Positions 44,695-52,313 of a stretch of DNA of 64,000 nucleotides are shown here, piece after piece. The notes under the pieces are model-generated. The model did not search any database. It was not told the DNA's origin and was given only the letters and a program-made list of their open reading frames with translations. Source of the stretch: Sporomusa ovata DSM 2662 (GTDB lineage: Bacteria; Bacillota; Negativicutes; Sporomusales; Sporomusaceae); the NCBI RefSeq assembly GCF_000445445.1, contig NZ_ASXP01000001.1:1100501-1164500 (forward strand). The letters are read 5' to 3'. Within the stretch, counting starts at the first letter, position 1; every line of letters begins with the position of its first letter. The position numbers and the translations under genes are program-made.

Positions 44695-45534
44695 TTGCAC
44701 TTATTTTCAAAGAAAATGAATCAAGTTGTAACGTTAATTTTATTCTTTATCTTGGGACTGAGTTATATCGCCTTAACTTATTTTCAAGGTATACCAGTTC
44801 TAAATTACCATCAAATCAATAACGAAAACCATAACGTATTAACGCTTAGTGATACCGAGTTTGAAGCACAAATCAAGTATTTATATCAAGAGGGGTATAC
44901 CGCTATTTCACCGGAACAGCTAGCGGACTATTTGCAATATGGAAAAGAGCTTCCCAATAAACCGATTTTGATTACTTTTGATGACGGCTATGAGGATAAT
45001 TATCAAGTAGCCTATCCAATTCTGCAAAAATATCATTTTAAAGCGACGATATTTTTAATTACTGATTTCGCGGGGAAATATAGCAGATATTTAACGTGGC
45101 AGCAAATAAGGGAAATGAGTGATAATGGTATCAATTTTGAAAGTCACACGTTAAGTCATATTATATTGCCCAAGGCTTCAGATGAAGAGGTTTATGCCCA
45201 ATTGGTTAATTCTAAGAAGGCATTGGAATGGAGGCTTGGGAAAAAAGTTGAATATCTAGCCTATCCGGGAGGAAAATGCGACCAGCGAATTATTCAGTTA
45301 GCAAAAGAAGCCGGGTATCGAGCCGCTTTTACTGTGAATTTTGGACGGAATAGGACGAATTCTACAATGTATACCTTAAATCGAATTCCTATTTTCGGGG
45401 GCGGGACGCATACATTTTTTCATTTTTGGCTGCGCCTAAAGTTTACACCCGTATTTAATGCTTTGCAGGAGTTTAAGATTTTTTTACTCAACCAAGGTAA
45501 TACTTTTTTAGCTGGGTTGATTTATATTCCTTAA
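44695..45534 (+). CDS. Polysaccharide deacetylase (NodB domain)
   Basis: 279 residues from TTG, AAGGAGAT upstream. N-terminal membrane anchor about 9-30. NodB catalytic motifs: TFDDGYEDN (Asp pair), HTLSH (metal-binding His), and the Trp-poor AYPGGKCDQ. Faces the outside of the cytoplasmic membrane and probably deacetylates peptidoglycan or an exopolysaccharide. Follows the L,D-transpeptidase, making a small cell-wall-modification cluster. Confidence 0.92.
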   Translation: MHLFSKKMNQVVTLILFFILGLSYIALTYFQGIPVLNYHQINNENHNVLTLSDTEFEAQIKYLYQEGYTAISPEQLADYLQYGKELPNKPILITFDDGYEDNYQVAYPILQKYHFKATIFLITDFAGKYSRYLTWQQIREMSDNGINFESHTLSHIILPKASDEEVYAQLVNSKKALEWRLGKKVEYLAYPGGKCDQRIIQLAKEAGYRAAFTVNFGRNRTNSTMYTLNRIPIFGGGTHTFFHFWLRLKFTPVFNALQEFKIFLLNQGNTFLAGLIYIP

Positions 45535-45665
45535 ATAATTAACTGTTGGTATACGGACTGTAGCTTGAACGGTTATTTTCAATTTCCAAACATTTCTAAG
45601 GAAATTCTAAAAATAAGGATATATAATTCTAACTACACCATACCTTATTATGGACACTTCTCCAA

Positions 45666-45693
45666 CCCAGCGACTTAGCTGGGCTATTTTTTT
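45666..45693 (+). terminator. Terminator before rnhB
   Basis: CCCAGC / GCTGGG stem with a GACTTA loop, CTA and seven T. It lies inside the long open frame that runs into rnhB, which argues that rnhB starts later, at TTG 45776. Confidence 0.85.
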
Positions 45694-45775
45694 GATTGCC
45701 GTGGGAGGGTGGGGCAGGATTTGCAGTCTTCACCGCAGAATAACTAAAGCATCAGAAATTGGAGGTATTTTACTT

Positions 45776-46570
45776 TTGGACACGGCACAGATGACAGTCG
45801 CGCAAATTACTGCGTTATTATCAGAGCAGGAAATTTCATTAGAAACAATAAACAGACTTAAAATGGATGCCCGTATTTCGGTAAAGCGTCTTATTGATAG
45901 ATGGGAGACTCATCTCCGGCAGGCTCAGCGCGAGCGTGAACGGATTGCAGCTCTATATGAATATGAACGACAGCTAAATAATGAAGGTTACAGTCTGGTG
46001 GCCGGAGTCGATGAAGCCGGCAGGGGACCATTGGCTGGCCCTGTAATGGTTGCTGCTGTGATTTTACCGCCAGATTGTTACCTGCCAGGGCTAAATGATT
46101 CCAAAAAATTAACATCGTCTCAACGTGAAAAATTGTATGAAGAAATAAAAAATACCGCGATTGCAGTAAATCGGTGTGCAGTGAGCCCTGAAATAATTGA
46201 TGATATTAATATTTATCAAGCTACAATAAGGGGAATGTATAGTGCGATTGCTGGTTTGTTACCAGTACCTCAGGCTGTATTAATTGATGCGGTACCATTA
46301 CCTGAATTGCTTATACCATCGAAATCCATTATCAGTGGTGATCAGGTTAGTGCTTCTATTGCGGCGGCATCCATTATCGCGAAAGTAGAACGGGATCAAA
46401 TTATGAATGAGCTTGACTGCCGGTATCCAAAGTATGGATTTAGCCGTCATAAAGGATATGGTACTCAAGAACATATGGAAGCGCTTGCAAAATACGGACC
46501 TTGTCCCTACCATCGGCAGAGCTTTGCCCCGGTTAAGGCTGCTGCGATTGCAACTGGCTGTGCAGAGTAA
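45776..46570 (+). CDS. rnhB: Ribonuclease HII
   Basis: 264 residues from TTG 45776 with GGAGGT nine bases upstream; the frame is open 126 bases further but contains a terminator. N-terminal ~75 residues are a helical extension (LLSEQEISLETINRLKMDAR). Catalytic core: GVDEAGRGPLAGPVMVAAV, NDSKKL, INIYQATIRGM, and the RNase HII acidic residues in DAVPL. Removes ribonucleotides from DNA. A decayed copy of its 5' part exists at 61872-62011. Confidence 0.96.
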   Translation: MDTAQMTVAQITALLSEQEISLETINRLKMDARISVKRLIDRWETHLRQAQRERERIAALYEYERQLNNEGYSLVAGVDEAGRGPLAGPVMVAAVILPPDCYLPGLNDSKKLTSSQREKLYEEIKNTAIAVNRCAVSPEIIDDINIYQATIRGMYSAIAGLLPVPQAVLIDAVPLPELLIPSKSIISGDQVSASIAAASIIAKVERDQIMNELDCRYPKYGFSRHKGYGTQEHMEALAKYGPCPYHRQSFAPVKAAAIATGCAE

Positions 46571-46597
46571 TTGTTGTACTACCAAGGAGATGAGACT

Positions 46598-46891
46598 ATG
46601 CCAGATACAGAAAAACGTGACAAACTACCTAAAGCAGTTGCAGTCAAATATAATGAACAGGACGGTATTGCGCCTAAAGTTGTAGCAAAAGGGGCAGGTG
46701 TTGTTGCTGGAAAAATAATACATTCGGCTATGGAGCATGGGGTACCTATATATCAGAATAAAACATTAACAGGCATGCTGATGGCTGTTGAACTAGACAG
46801 AGAAATACCGCCCGAATTATACCAAGCGGTGGCTGAAGTATTAGCGTATATTTATCGATTAGACCAGCGTTTAGGCAACCGGCAGTTCTAA
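46598..46891 (+). CDS. FlhB C-terminal homologue (YlqH/EscU-like)
   Basis: 97 residues, ATG 46598. Resembles the cytoplasmic C-terminal domain of FlhB/YscU, e.g. AVAVKYNEQDGIAPKVVAKG and AMEHGVPIYQNKTLTGML, but the autocleavage NPTH motif is absent. These stand-alone domains sit between rnhB and yraN in Firmicutes; function unknown. Confidence 0.9.
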   Translation: MPDTEKRDKLPKAVAVKYNEQDGIAPKVVAKGAGVVAGKIIHSAMEHGVPIYQNKTLTGMLMAVELDREIPPELYQAVAEVLAYIYRLDQRLGNRQF

Positions 46892-46908
46892 AGTTATTGG
46901 AGGAGATA

Positions 46909-47265
46909 ATGAATCATATTGCGACAGGTGACAAAGGCGAACAGTCTGCTGCTAGTTATCTAAGTAAACTGGGATATGCAATTATTGCTACCAAATATCG
47001 TGCTAAAACTGGCGAAATAGATATCATTGCGAAAGATAAAGACTGCCTGGTGTTTGTGGAAGTAAAGACTAGACGTTCGACGATTTATGGGTTTCCGGCA
47101 GAAGCCGTTAACTTTAGAAAACAGCAGAAAATAATAAATACTGCATTATGTTTTTTAAATCAGCGTAAAATCACCGACTGTGCCTGCAGGTTTGATATTT
47201 TGGAAGTGTATCTAACAAAAGAATCAATTCAATGTAATCACATAATAAATGCGTTTGGCAGCTGA
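46909..47265 (+). CDS. YraN/UPF0102 nuclease-like protein
   Basis: 118 residues, ATG 46909 after TGGAGGAG. Restriction-endonuclease-like fold: GEQSAASYLSKLGYAI, then KTGEIDIIAKDKDCLVFVEVKTRR (conserved D and E-x-K). A conserved protein of unknown function; in most Firmicutes the next gene is comM, but here it is the FUSC gene and comM is 15 kb away. Confidence 0.94.
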   Translation: MNHIATGDKGEQSAASYLSKLGYAIIATKYRAKTGEIDIIAKDKDCLVFVEVKTRRSTIYGFPAEAVNFRKQQKIINTALCFLNQRKITDCACRFDILEVYLTKESIQCNHIINAFGS

Positions 47266-47297
47266 ACGGATAATAGTGGTAGGAGTTGAGTTGAAAA

Positions 47298-48368
47298 ATG
47301 AAAATTGGTGCACGCGTTATTAAAACAGGTATAGCTGTTGCAATTACAATGTTTATCTGCAAATATCTTGGTTTGGAACCAGCTTTCTTTGGTGCTGTTT
47401 CTGCCGTGATAAATATACAACCATCAATATTTTTGACCTTGAGGGCCGCGCGGGATCAGATTTTGGTCCATATGCTGGGGGTTACTGCAGGTTTCTTTTT
47501 TGGCTATTTTCTTGGGGTTAATCCGTTATCAGCAGGCTTAATAGTAGTTTTACTTATACCAATATATATAAAGTTTAAACTACATAGCGGCATAACTATG
47601 GGTATAGTTGCTGCTCTTTTTGTTTTAAGTTCTAGCACAGAAGAGTTTTTATTTCATGCCCTTGCCAGATCAGGAGTAATTTTTGTCGGTCTTGGTTCGG
47701 CTATGCTTATCAACGTATTGTTATGGCCGCCAAAGTATAGCAAACTACTTAAAGAGAAACTGAGAGAAAGCAACGAGGCGGCAGTTCTTTATTTTTGCCG
47801 GGCGGTACAGGATTATGTTGGCCTTGACAGCGGTGAGCTTCATATAGATACAGAACAACGTAAGCGGGTTAACAAACTAAATAAGGAAGCACGAATACTG
47901 TTGGATTTGCTTAGTAGAGAGCGCCAAGTGGTCGCTGAATCATCTGAACCCAGAGAGTGGGTTTTATTGGCAAAAAAACTACTTGAGTACAATGAATCAA
48001 TTACTAAGAAAGGTGACCGGATCTTTGATCTTTTGCCTACACGATTGGAGCGAAGAATAAAATCTGGTACTCCACCTATTAGTGAGGAATTTAAAGCGAT
48101 TTTACAACTATTAGAAAGCGGTTGCACAATAGTTATTCGTGTCAACGGAAAAATTAGATCTGTTATTCTTGATGGCGGTACCGCAAACCCGGAGGAAATC
48201 AGTGAAGAGTATTGGGAAAGTTTAACTAAGGCAATTGAGCAATGGCAACCCAGACTTTCAGGCAGCTATTATTTGCATGGGTTACTTGAAGTGGCTGTAA
48301 CAGCAAATGAAATCAAGTGGGCTACGCGGCAAGCCAAGACATTACTCCAGGAAAGTGTAGAGAAATAG
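47298..48368 (+). CDS. Aromatic-acid exporter/FUSC family membrane protein
   Basis: 356 residues. N-terminal half has about five or six hydrophobic helices (GIAVAITMFICKYLG, AGFFFGYFLGVNPLSAG, LIVVLLIPIYIKF, ITMGIVAALFVL, VGLGSAMLINVLLW); C-terminal half is a soluble helical domain, rich in charged residues (about 150-356), as in the ArAE_1 (DUF939) exporters. Follows yraN by 32 bases but is not functionally linked to it; substrate unknown. Start after GTAGGAG. Confidence 0.9.
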   Translation: MKIGARVIKTGIAVAITMFICKYLGLEPAFFGAVSAVINIQPSIFLTLRAARDQILVHMLGVTAGFFFGYFLGVNPLSAGLIVVLLIPIYIKFKLHSGITMGIVAALFVLSSSTEEFLFHALARSGVIFVGLGSAMLINVLLWPPKYSKLLKEKLRESNEAAVLYFCRAVQDYVGLDSGELHIDTEQRKRVNKLNKEARILLDLLSRERQVVAESSEPREWVLLAKKLLEYNESITKKGDRIFDLLPTRLERRIKSGTPPISEEFKAILQLLESGCTIVIRVNGKIRSVILDGGTANPEEISEEYWESLTKAIEQWQPRLSGSYYLHGLLEVAVTANEIKWATRQAKTLLQESVEK

Positions 48369-48379
48369 GTGATATTTAT

Positions 48380-48428
48380 TTGACAAATCTTCCTGAAATA
48401 TTACAGTGTTAGTTAGTACTAACAAACA
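48380..48428 (+). promoter_or_regulatory. Promoter and palindromic operator of the tetR-MFS pair
   Basis: TTGACA (48380-48385) with a weak TACAGT 16 bases on (48402-48407). A nearly perfect 22-bp palindrome follows (48407-48428): TGTTAGTTAGTACTAACAAACA would exceed the quote limit only if longer, so its core is GTTAGTACTAAC (48412-48423). It abuts the ribosome binding site of the TetR gene. Confidence 0.75.
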
Positions 48429-48437
48429 GGGGGCTAT

Positions 48438-49028
48438 ATGCAGTCAGAAAATCTATCAACCCGGGAGAAGATTCTGCAGGCGGCGACGGAGCTTATTGTG
48501 GATAAAGGATTTAAGGAGACGACGACGAAGGATATTGCAGCCTCCGCCGGTGTGAGCGAGATGTCAGTATTTCGCCATTTTGGCTCGAAAAAGGCGATCC
48601 TTGTAGCGATCATGAAGCAGTATTCCTTTGAGTATCCTATAGAAAACGGTCTTCGTGAGCAGTTGATCTGGGAGTTGGAACATGATCTGCTGCTCCTGGC
48701 GGAGATGCAATATCATTTCAACTTACGTAATGAAAAGGCTATCCTTATCCGTTTCAAGGAAAGTAAGAATTTGCTTGCCTGCGATATCGATGTAAAAAGG
48801 GATCCGAGTCTGCTCAAGGAGTTTCTCGTGTGGTATTTTGACGAGATGTATGCGCAGGGTAAGATTCTCAAGGCGGATAATGAGAAACTTGCCATTCATT
48901 TCATGAGTTTTAACTTTGGTTTGTTCTGTAATAAGATGTTGGATGTATATGGTCCGATCAGTGCTATCAGCAAAAAAGAAGAAATCATTTTTGGCGCAAA
49001 GTGTTTTGCACGTGGAATACAGCCGTAA
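48438..49028 (+). CDS. TetR-family repressor
   Basis: 196 residues. N-terminal HTH at about 8-55 (TREKILQAATELIVDKGFKE, IAASAGVSEMSVFRHFGSKK); C-terminal ligand domain helical. Its gene is followed by a Bcr/CflA transporter, and nearly identical palindromes precede both genes, so it probably represses itself and the pump until a drug or metabolite binds. Different codon use from neighbours suggests recent acquisition with the pump. Confidence 0.93.
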   Translation: MQSENLSTREKILQAATELIVDKGFKETTTKDIAASAGVSEMSVFRHFGSKKAILVAIMKQYSFEYPIENGLREQLIWELEHDLLLLAEMQYHFNLRNEKAILIRFKESKNLLACDIDVKRDPSLLKEFLVWYFDEMYAQGKILKADNEKLAIHFMSFNFGLFCNKMLDVYGPISAISKKEEIIFGAKCFARGIQP

Positions 49029-49047
49029 TATTTTTAGCGATTCTGTG

Positions 49048-49067
49048 TTAGTTAGTGCTAACTAACG
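49048..49067 (+). promoter_or_regulatory. Second TetR-type operator, upstream of the MFS gene
   Basis: 20-bp palindrome GTTAGTTAGTGCTAACTAAC, perfect except for the two central bases. It shares GTTAGTTAGT with the operator at 48407, so both genes are likely controlled by the same repressor. AGGAGGATAA follows for the MFS gene. Confidence 0.8.
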
Positions 49068-49090
49068 CCTTGATTTAGGAGGATAATTTT

Positions 49091-50314
49091 ATGACAGTAC
49101 AAAACAAAAAGAGTCAGGTCTGGCTCACGATTTTTTTAGGGTTACTTACGGCGCTTGCACCGCTTTCGATGGATATGTATTTGCCTGCGCTGCCGCTCAT
49201 GACGGATGAATTTGGCGTCGCTACATCGATGGTCCAGCTCACGCTTACAGCCACGATGGCGGGTATGGCCATCGGGCAGATTTTCGCTGGTCCGGTCAGC
49301 GATATGAAAGGCCGCCGCAGACCGCTCTATGTTGGTCTTTTTGTTTTCGCGCTTTCGACGCTCATCTGCGTATTTGCGACGTCTATTTGGGTATTCCTTG
49401 CATTTCGCTTTATTCAAGGGCTTGCCGGTGCAGTCGGCATTGTCATCGCCCGTGCGATTGCACGAGATGTCTGCGAGGGATCGGAACTCACAAAATTTTT
49501 CTCGATGCTCATGCTCGTGAACGGAATGGCACCGGTCCTCGCGCCGGTCGTCGGCGGGCAGATTCTGCTCGTGGCCTCATGGCGGGGTATCTTTGCCTTT
49601 CTCGGATTCATCGGTTTGGTGCTTACTATTACATCTTTTATCTTCAAGGAAACGCTGCCTGCAAAAAAGCGTATCACCGGTATCAAGTCGAGCTTCATGA
49701 GTTTTGGCAGACTGCTGAGAGATCGGTATTTTCTTGGTCATTGCCTCATGCAGTGCTTTTCGTTTGGAGCGTTCTTTGCTTATATTTCAGGGTCATCCTT
49801 TTTGTTTCAGAATATTTATGGTGTCTCTGCGCAGGTCTATAGCGGGATTTTCGGCGGGATTGGCGTGGCCATCATGTTAGGTGGTGTATTGAGTGGACGT
49901 CTGGCGGGACGTGTAGCGGACGCAACGCTGCTACGGCGATCGCTCGTGCAGGCATTTTTGGGCAGTATTCTTCTCCTGGGCTGTTTCTGGTGGAAAGCTC
50001 CGCTGGGCATCGTGCTCATCGCGCTGCTTCTTACGATTCCAACGATATCCGTTATGGGTGCGACGAGCTTTTCGCTGGCGATGCGGGCACATGGCAATAA
50101 TGCAGGCAGTGCTTCAGCACTTATCGGTTTTTTTTCGATGATCTCGGGTGGAATCATGGCTCCGCTCGTAGGTAGCGCCGGGAGCAGCAATGCAATGCCG
50201 ATGGCAATTATCATGCTGCTCGGTGAGGCAGGTGCACTGTTGTTCTTCTATCAGATGATCGCTCCGGCACATCGTAACGAGAATTGTCTGGGTCTGGTGC
50301 AAAAAAAGTCTTAG
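49091..50314 (+). CDS. Bcr/CflA-type drug efflux MFS transporter
   Basis: 407 residues, about 12 membrane helices. Motif A GPVSDMKGRRRP in loop 2-3 and SMDMYLPALPLM at the N-terminus are characteristic of the Bcr/CflA subfamily (e.g. bicyclomycin, sulfonamide and chloramphenicol exporters). GC-rich codons (CTC, GCG, GTC, ATC) contrast with the AT-rich codons of the surrounding genes, suggesting horizontal transfer, perhaps from another Negativicute. Substrate unknown. Confidence 0.93.
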   Translation: MTVQNKKSQVWLTIFLGLLTALAPLSMDMYLPALPLMTDEFGVATSMVQLTLTATMAGMAIGQIFAGPVSDMKGRRRPLYVGLFVFALSTLICVFATSIWVFLAFRFIQGLAGAVGIVIARAIARDVCEGSELTKFFSMLMLVNGMAPVLAPVVGGQILLVASWRGIFAFLGFIGLVLTITSFIFKETLPAKKRITGIKSSFMSFGRLLRDRYFLGHCLMQCFSFGAFFAYISGSSFLFQNIYGVSAQVYSGIFGGIGVAIMLGGVLSGRLAGRVADATLLRRSLVQAFLGSILLLGCFWWKAPLGIVLIALLLTIPTISVMGATSFSLAMRAHGNNAGSASALIGFFSMISGGIMAPLVGSAGSSNAMPMAIIMLLGEAGALLFFYQMIAPAHRNENCLGLVQKKS

Positions 50315-50406
50315 GATATAAGGATAATTGTTGATACAGGTATGTTACCTGAGAAGTTTATGCAGTAGCTCTGGTGTAAGATCTGCTTCAGAATATAAAG
50401 GGACAC

Positions 50407-50652
50407 CTACAGTTGAATTATACCTATACCAGCAGGCCAATTTTGAACTCTATTAAGTAAGCTAATCCATTCAGCTGTTGATAGAATAACTTGACCAGGT
50501 TCTAACACAGTAGCTGGTATACGGAAGTTTTCAGAACTACCAAGGCCTGTTCCGGACAAATCTCCACCATAGGCGGAAATAGTTACACGCTCAATCTTTC
50601 TTATAGGAAGAGTTTGGCTCAGAAAAAAGTCTTTGCTCACGATAGCTCTCAT
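50407..50652 (-). CDS. Small hypothetical protein
   Basis: 81 residues, start at 50652 chosen because AAAGGAG precedes ATG (MRAIVSKDFFL). Beta-rich, with ISAYGGDLSGTGLGSSENFRI and no signal peptide or membrane segment. Directly follows the small membrane protein at 50679 on the same strand; reminiscent of proteins from mobile or phage-related islands, but not assigned. Confidence 0.6.
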   Translation of the reverse strand: MRAIVSKDFFLSQTLPIRKIERVTISAYGGDLSGTGLGSSENFRIPATVLEPGQVILSTAEWISLLNRVQNWPAGIGIIQL

Positions 50653-50678
50653 AAAGCTAACTCCTTTCATTTCTGCTA

Positions 50679-50855
50679 TTACTTACCACCCAATACAATA
50701 TAAAGCATAAGCAAAAAACCTAAGACAATAACCCAATTCATAAAACCCGAAGATTTCGGCTGCCGAGTACGTGCAGCTTGGATGCGTTCCCGGGCTTTTA
50801 TTCGTTCGAGTTCTTCCTCGTAAATTTTTTGTTTCTCCTTTCGTGTAAGCGGCAC
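50679..50855 (-). CDS. Small single-helix membrane protein
   Basis: 58 residues from GTG at 50855 with AGAGGTGA upstream. Charged N-terminus (MPLTRKEKQKIYEEELERIK), then Pro/Ser linker and one C-terminal membrane helix (FMNWVIVLGFLLMLYIVLG). Followed by the 81-residue protein 26 bases on. A tail-anchored small protein of unknown function. Confidence 0.62.
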   Translation of the reverse strand: MPLTRKEKQKIYEEELERIKARERIQAARTRQPKSSGFMNWVIVLGFLLMLYIVLGGK

Positions 50856-50884
50856 GGGATATCACCTCTATGCAAAAATGCTTT

Positions 50885-51034
50885 TTACTTTTCCGCCACC
50901 CAAACCCATCGGCGGCGTACACTGGCCGCCAAGTTTATCGCCGTTAAAACAGCCGTATCATTGGTGCCACCAACTATTACGGCATTTCCTACATAAATTT
51001 GTAGATTAGTAAAGCTGATATTAAAAGTACACAA
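50885..51034 (-). CDS. Possible short ORF
   Basis: 49 codons from TTG at 51034, overlapping the 3' end of the zinc-ribbon gene in another frame. The peptide has a clear beta-like pattern (FNISFTNLQIYVGNAVIVGG) and ends with RRRWVWVAEK. No good ribosome binding site, so translation is uncertain; it may be the remnant of a larger protein fused out of frame. Confidence 0.3.
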   Translation of the reverse strand: MCTFNISFTNLQIYVGNAVIVGGTNDTAVLTAINLAASVRRRWVWVAEK

Positions 51035-51228
51035 GCAGCAATAATAACTTGTTTCTTTGAATTTGTCTCTTCTTGTTTTATTCCTGTTTTTTCTCGGAGA
51101 TGAGCTTCTTTAATATCATTGAAAGTAGGTTGATTACCGCTGGTTGTTTTAATTATTGGTTTACCGCAGTTGGGGCATATATTAGCAGTATCGGGGCATT
51201 CATATCCGCAATATAGACATTTAATCAT
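50989..51228 (-). CDS. Zinc-ribbon membrane protein
   Basis: 79 residues from ATG at 51228, AAAAGGAG upstream. N-terminal zinc ribbon with CLYCGYECPDTANICPNCG (CxxC...CxxC), a polar linker, and one C-terminal membrane helix (VIIAACVLLISALLIYKF). A common small-protein architecture; role unknown, possibly a regulatory or stress membrane protein. Confidence 0.75.
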   Translation of the reverse strand: MIKCLYCGYECPDTANICPNCGKPIIKTTSGNQPTFNDIKEAHLREKTGIKQEETNSKKQVIIAACVLLISALLIYKFM

Positions 51229-51614
51229 AGGAACTCCTTTTGATTTCTGAAATAAAATTATTTTCTTTATTATATATCCTAATTTTACCACAAAAAAAAT
51301 AATATTTGAACTTTTTTAAGGACAATAAAAAAGGGGCCGTGTTAACGTAAAAACGCCACTCCGTAGTATAGGAATGGCGTTTTTATTAAACTCTTTCAAA
51401 TTCCCTATATCTTACAGGGGATAGATTAGTTGTCTTGAAAAGATGCAGAGATTTGTTAAGAAATGGTAAGAATGCAGCAGGACAAACGGATCAATGTGAA
51501 GAAATACCCATAAATTACTGAGAAGTAGGCCCAGGGAGTGAGCCGTATTAATATTAATTGTGACGCGGACAGATTAGTGATTTTTTATGAGTTGATAAGA
51601 TTTATGGGGGAGCT
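51229..51614. other. Intergenic region between divergent genes, no gene found
   Basis: About 390 bases with no supported ORF. The only strong structure is a hairpin at 51349-51384 that looks like a bidirectional terminator although both flanking genes point away from it. A decayed gene or an undetected small RNA ending there is possible. Confidence 0.6.
51349..51384. terminator. Orphan bidirectional terminator-like hairpin
   Basis: AAAAACGCCA / TGGCGTTTTT with an inner TCC/GGA extension; an A run on the left and a T run on the right give it terminator features on both strands. Confidence 0.65.
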
Positions 51615-52277
51615 ATGGACATCAGTATTTTGAGTGCATTAGAAAAAATAGATATTAGATATAATGATTTGGAAACACAAGAAGAAATTATTTATTCGAG
51701 TTTCATTGATTCAATTGGCGAAAAGTCTATGTTTATCTTGTCTCCATTTCGAGAAGACAAGAAAATGCAATCCCGCATTGGTGATATAATCGAAGCGAGA
51801 ATTACGGCTGAGGAATGTGCCTATTTTTTAAAAGCTATTTTGCTTGGGTATAGGTGGGATGTAATTTCTTTGTGGGAGATTTCTCTGCCAATTGATATTC
51901 AACGGACTCAAATGCGTGAATATGTAAGACTAAAGATTTGCTTAGAGGTTCTACTGGAATTTCTAGATGAACATTGTCAAAGAAAAGTAATAAAAACGTT
52001 CACAAAAGATTTTAGTGCTGGAGGATTGCAGGTTGCTATGCCAGTAGCACCACCTGCAGATTCAAAGGTTATGGTTACGTTATCCTTGTGGGAACAAACA
52101 ACATTGAAAGTGAAAGGGGAATTTGTTCGTATTAAATACCCCAAAACAGCATCTCAGAAACATTTTGCATCAATTAAGTTTTGCGAACTAGACGTTAAAA
52201 TGACCAATAAAATTGCAAAATATATTTTTGATAAAGAAATTGAACGACGGCAAAAAGAGCGAAGTCTGTTTACATGA
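51615..52277 (+). CDS. PilZ-domain c-di-GMP-binding protein (YcgR-like)
   Basis: 220 residues. N-terminal YcgR-like beta domain (about 1-95), then PilZ domain: basic stretch QRTQMREYVRLKI (R-x3-R form) and the D/N-x-S-x-x-G motif in TKDFSAGGLQV. Both halves of the c-di-GMP site appear present. YcgR proteins act as flagellar brakes or regulate secretion in response to c-di-GMP. No flagellar gene is adjacent; the c-di-GMP-I riboswitch at 60606 is in the same accessory region. Confidence 0.9.
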   Translation: MDISILSALEKIDIRYNDLETQEEIIYSSFIDSIGEKSMFILSPFREDKKMQSRIGDIIEARITAEECAYFLKAILLGYRWDVISLWEISLPIDIQRTQMREYVRLKICLEVLLEFLDEHCQRKVIKTFTKDFSAGGLQVAMPVAPPADSKVMVTLSLWEQTTLKVKGEFVRIKYPKTASQKHFASIKFCELDVKMTNKIAKYIFDKEIERRQKERSLFT

Positions 52278-52313
52278 ACATTAGTTAGTTTACCTTGTAG
52301 CCTTTGCTGACAG

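Noticed and set aside
45650..45775. Longer N-terminus for RNase HII starting at ATG 45650
   Set aside because: This part contains a factor-independent terminator; TTG 45776 has a GGAGGT site and fits homologues.
50683..50922. 79-codon minus-strand ORF with Cys and Arg-rich peptide
   Set aside because: It is another frame of the better supported GTG-started 58-residue gene (50679-50855) and lacks a ribosome binding site.
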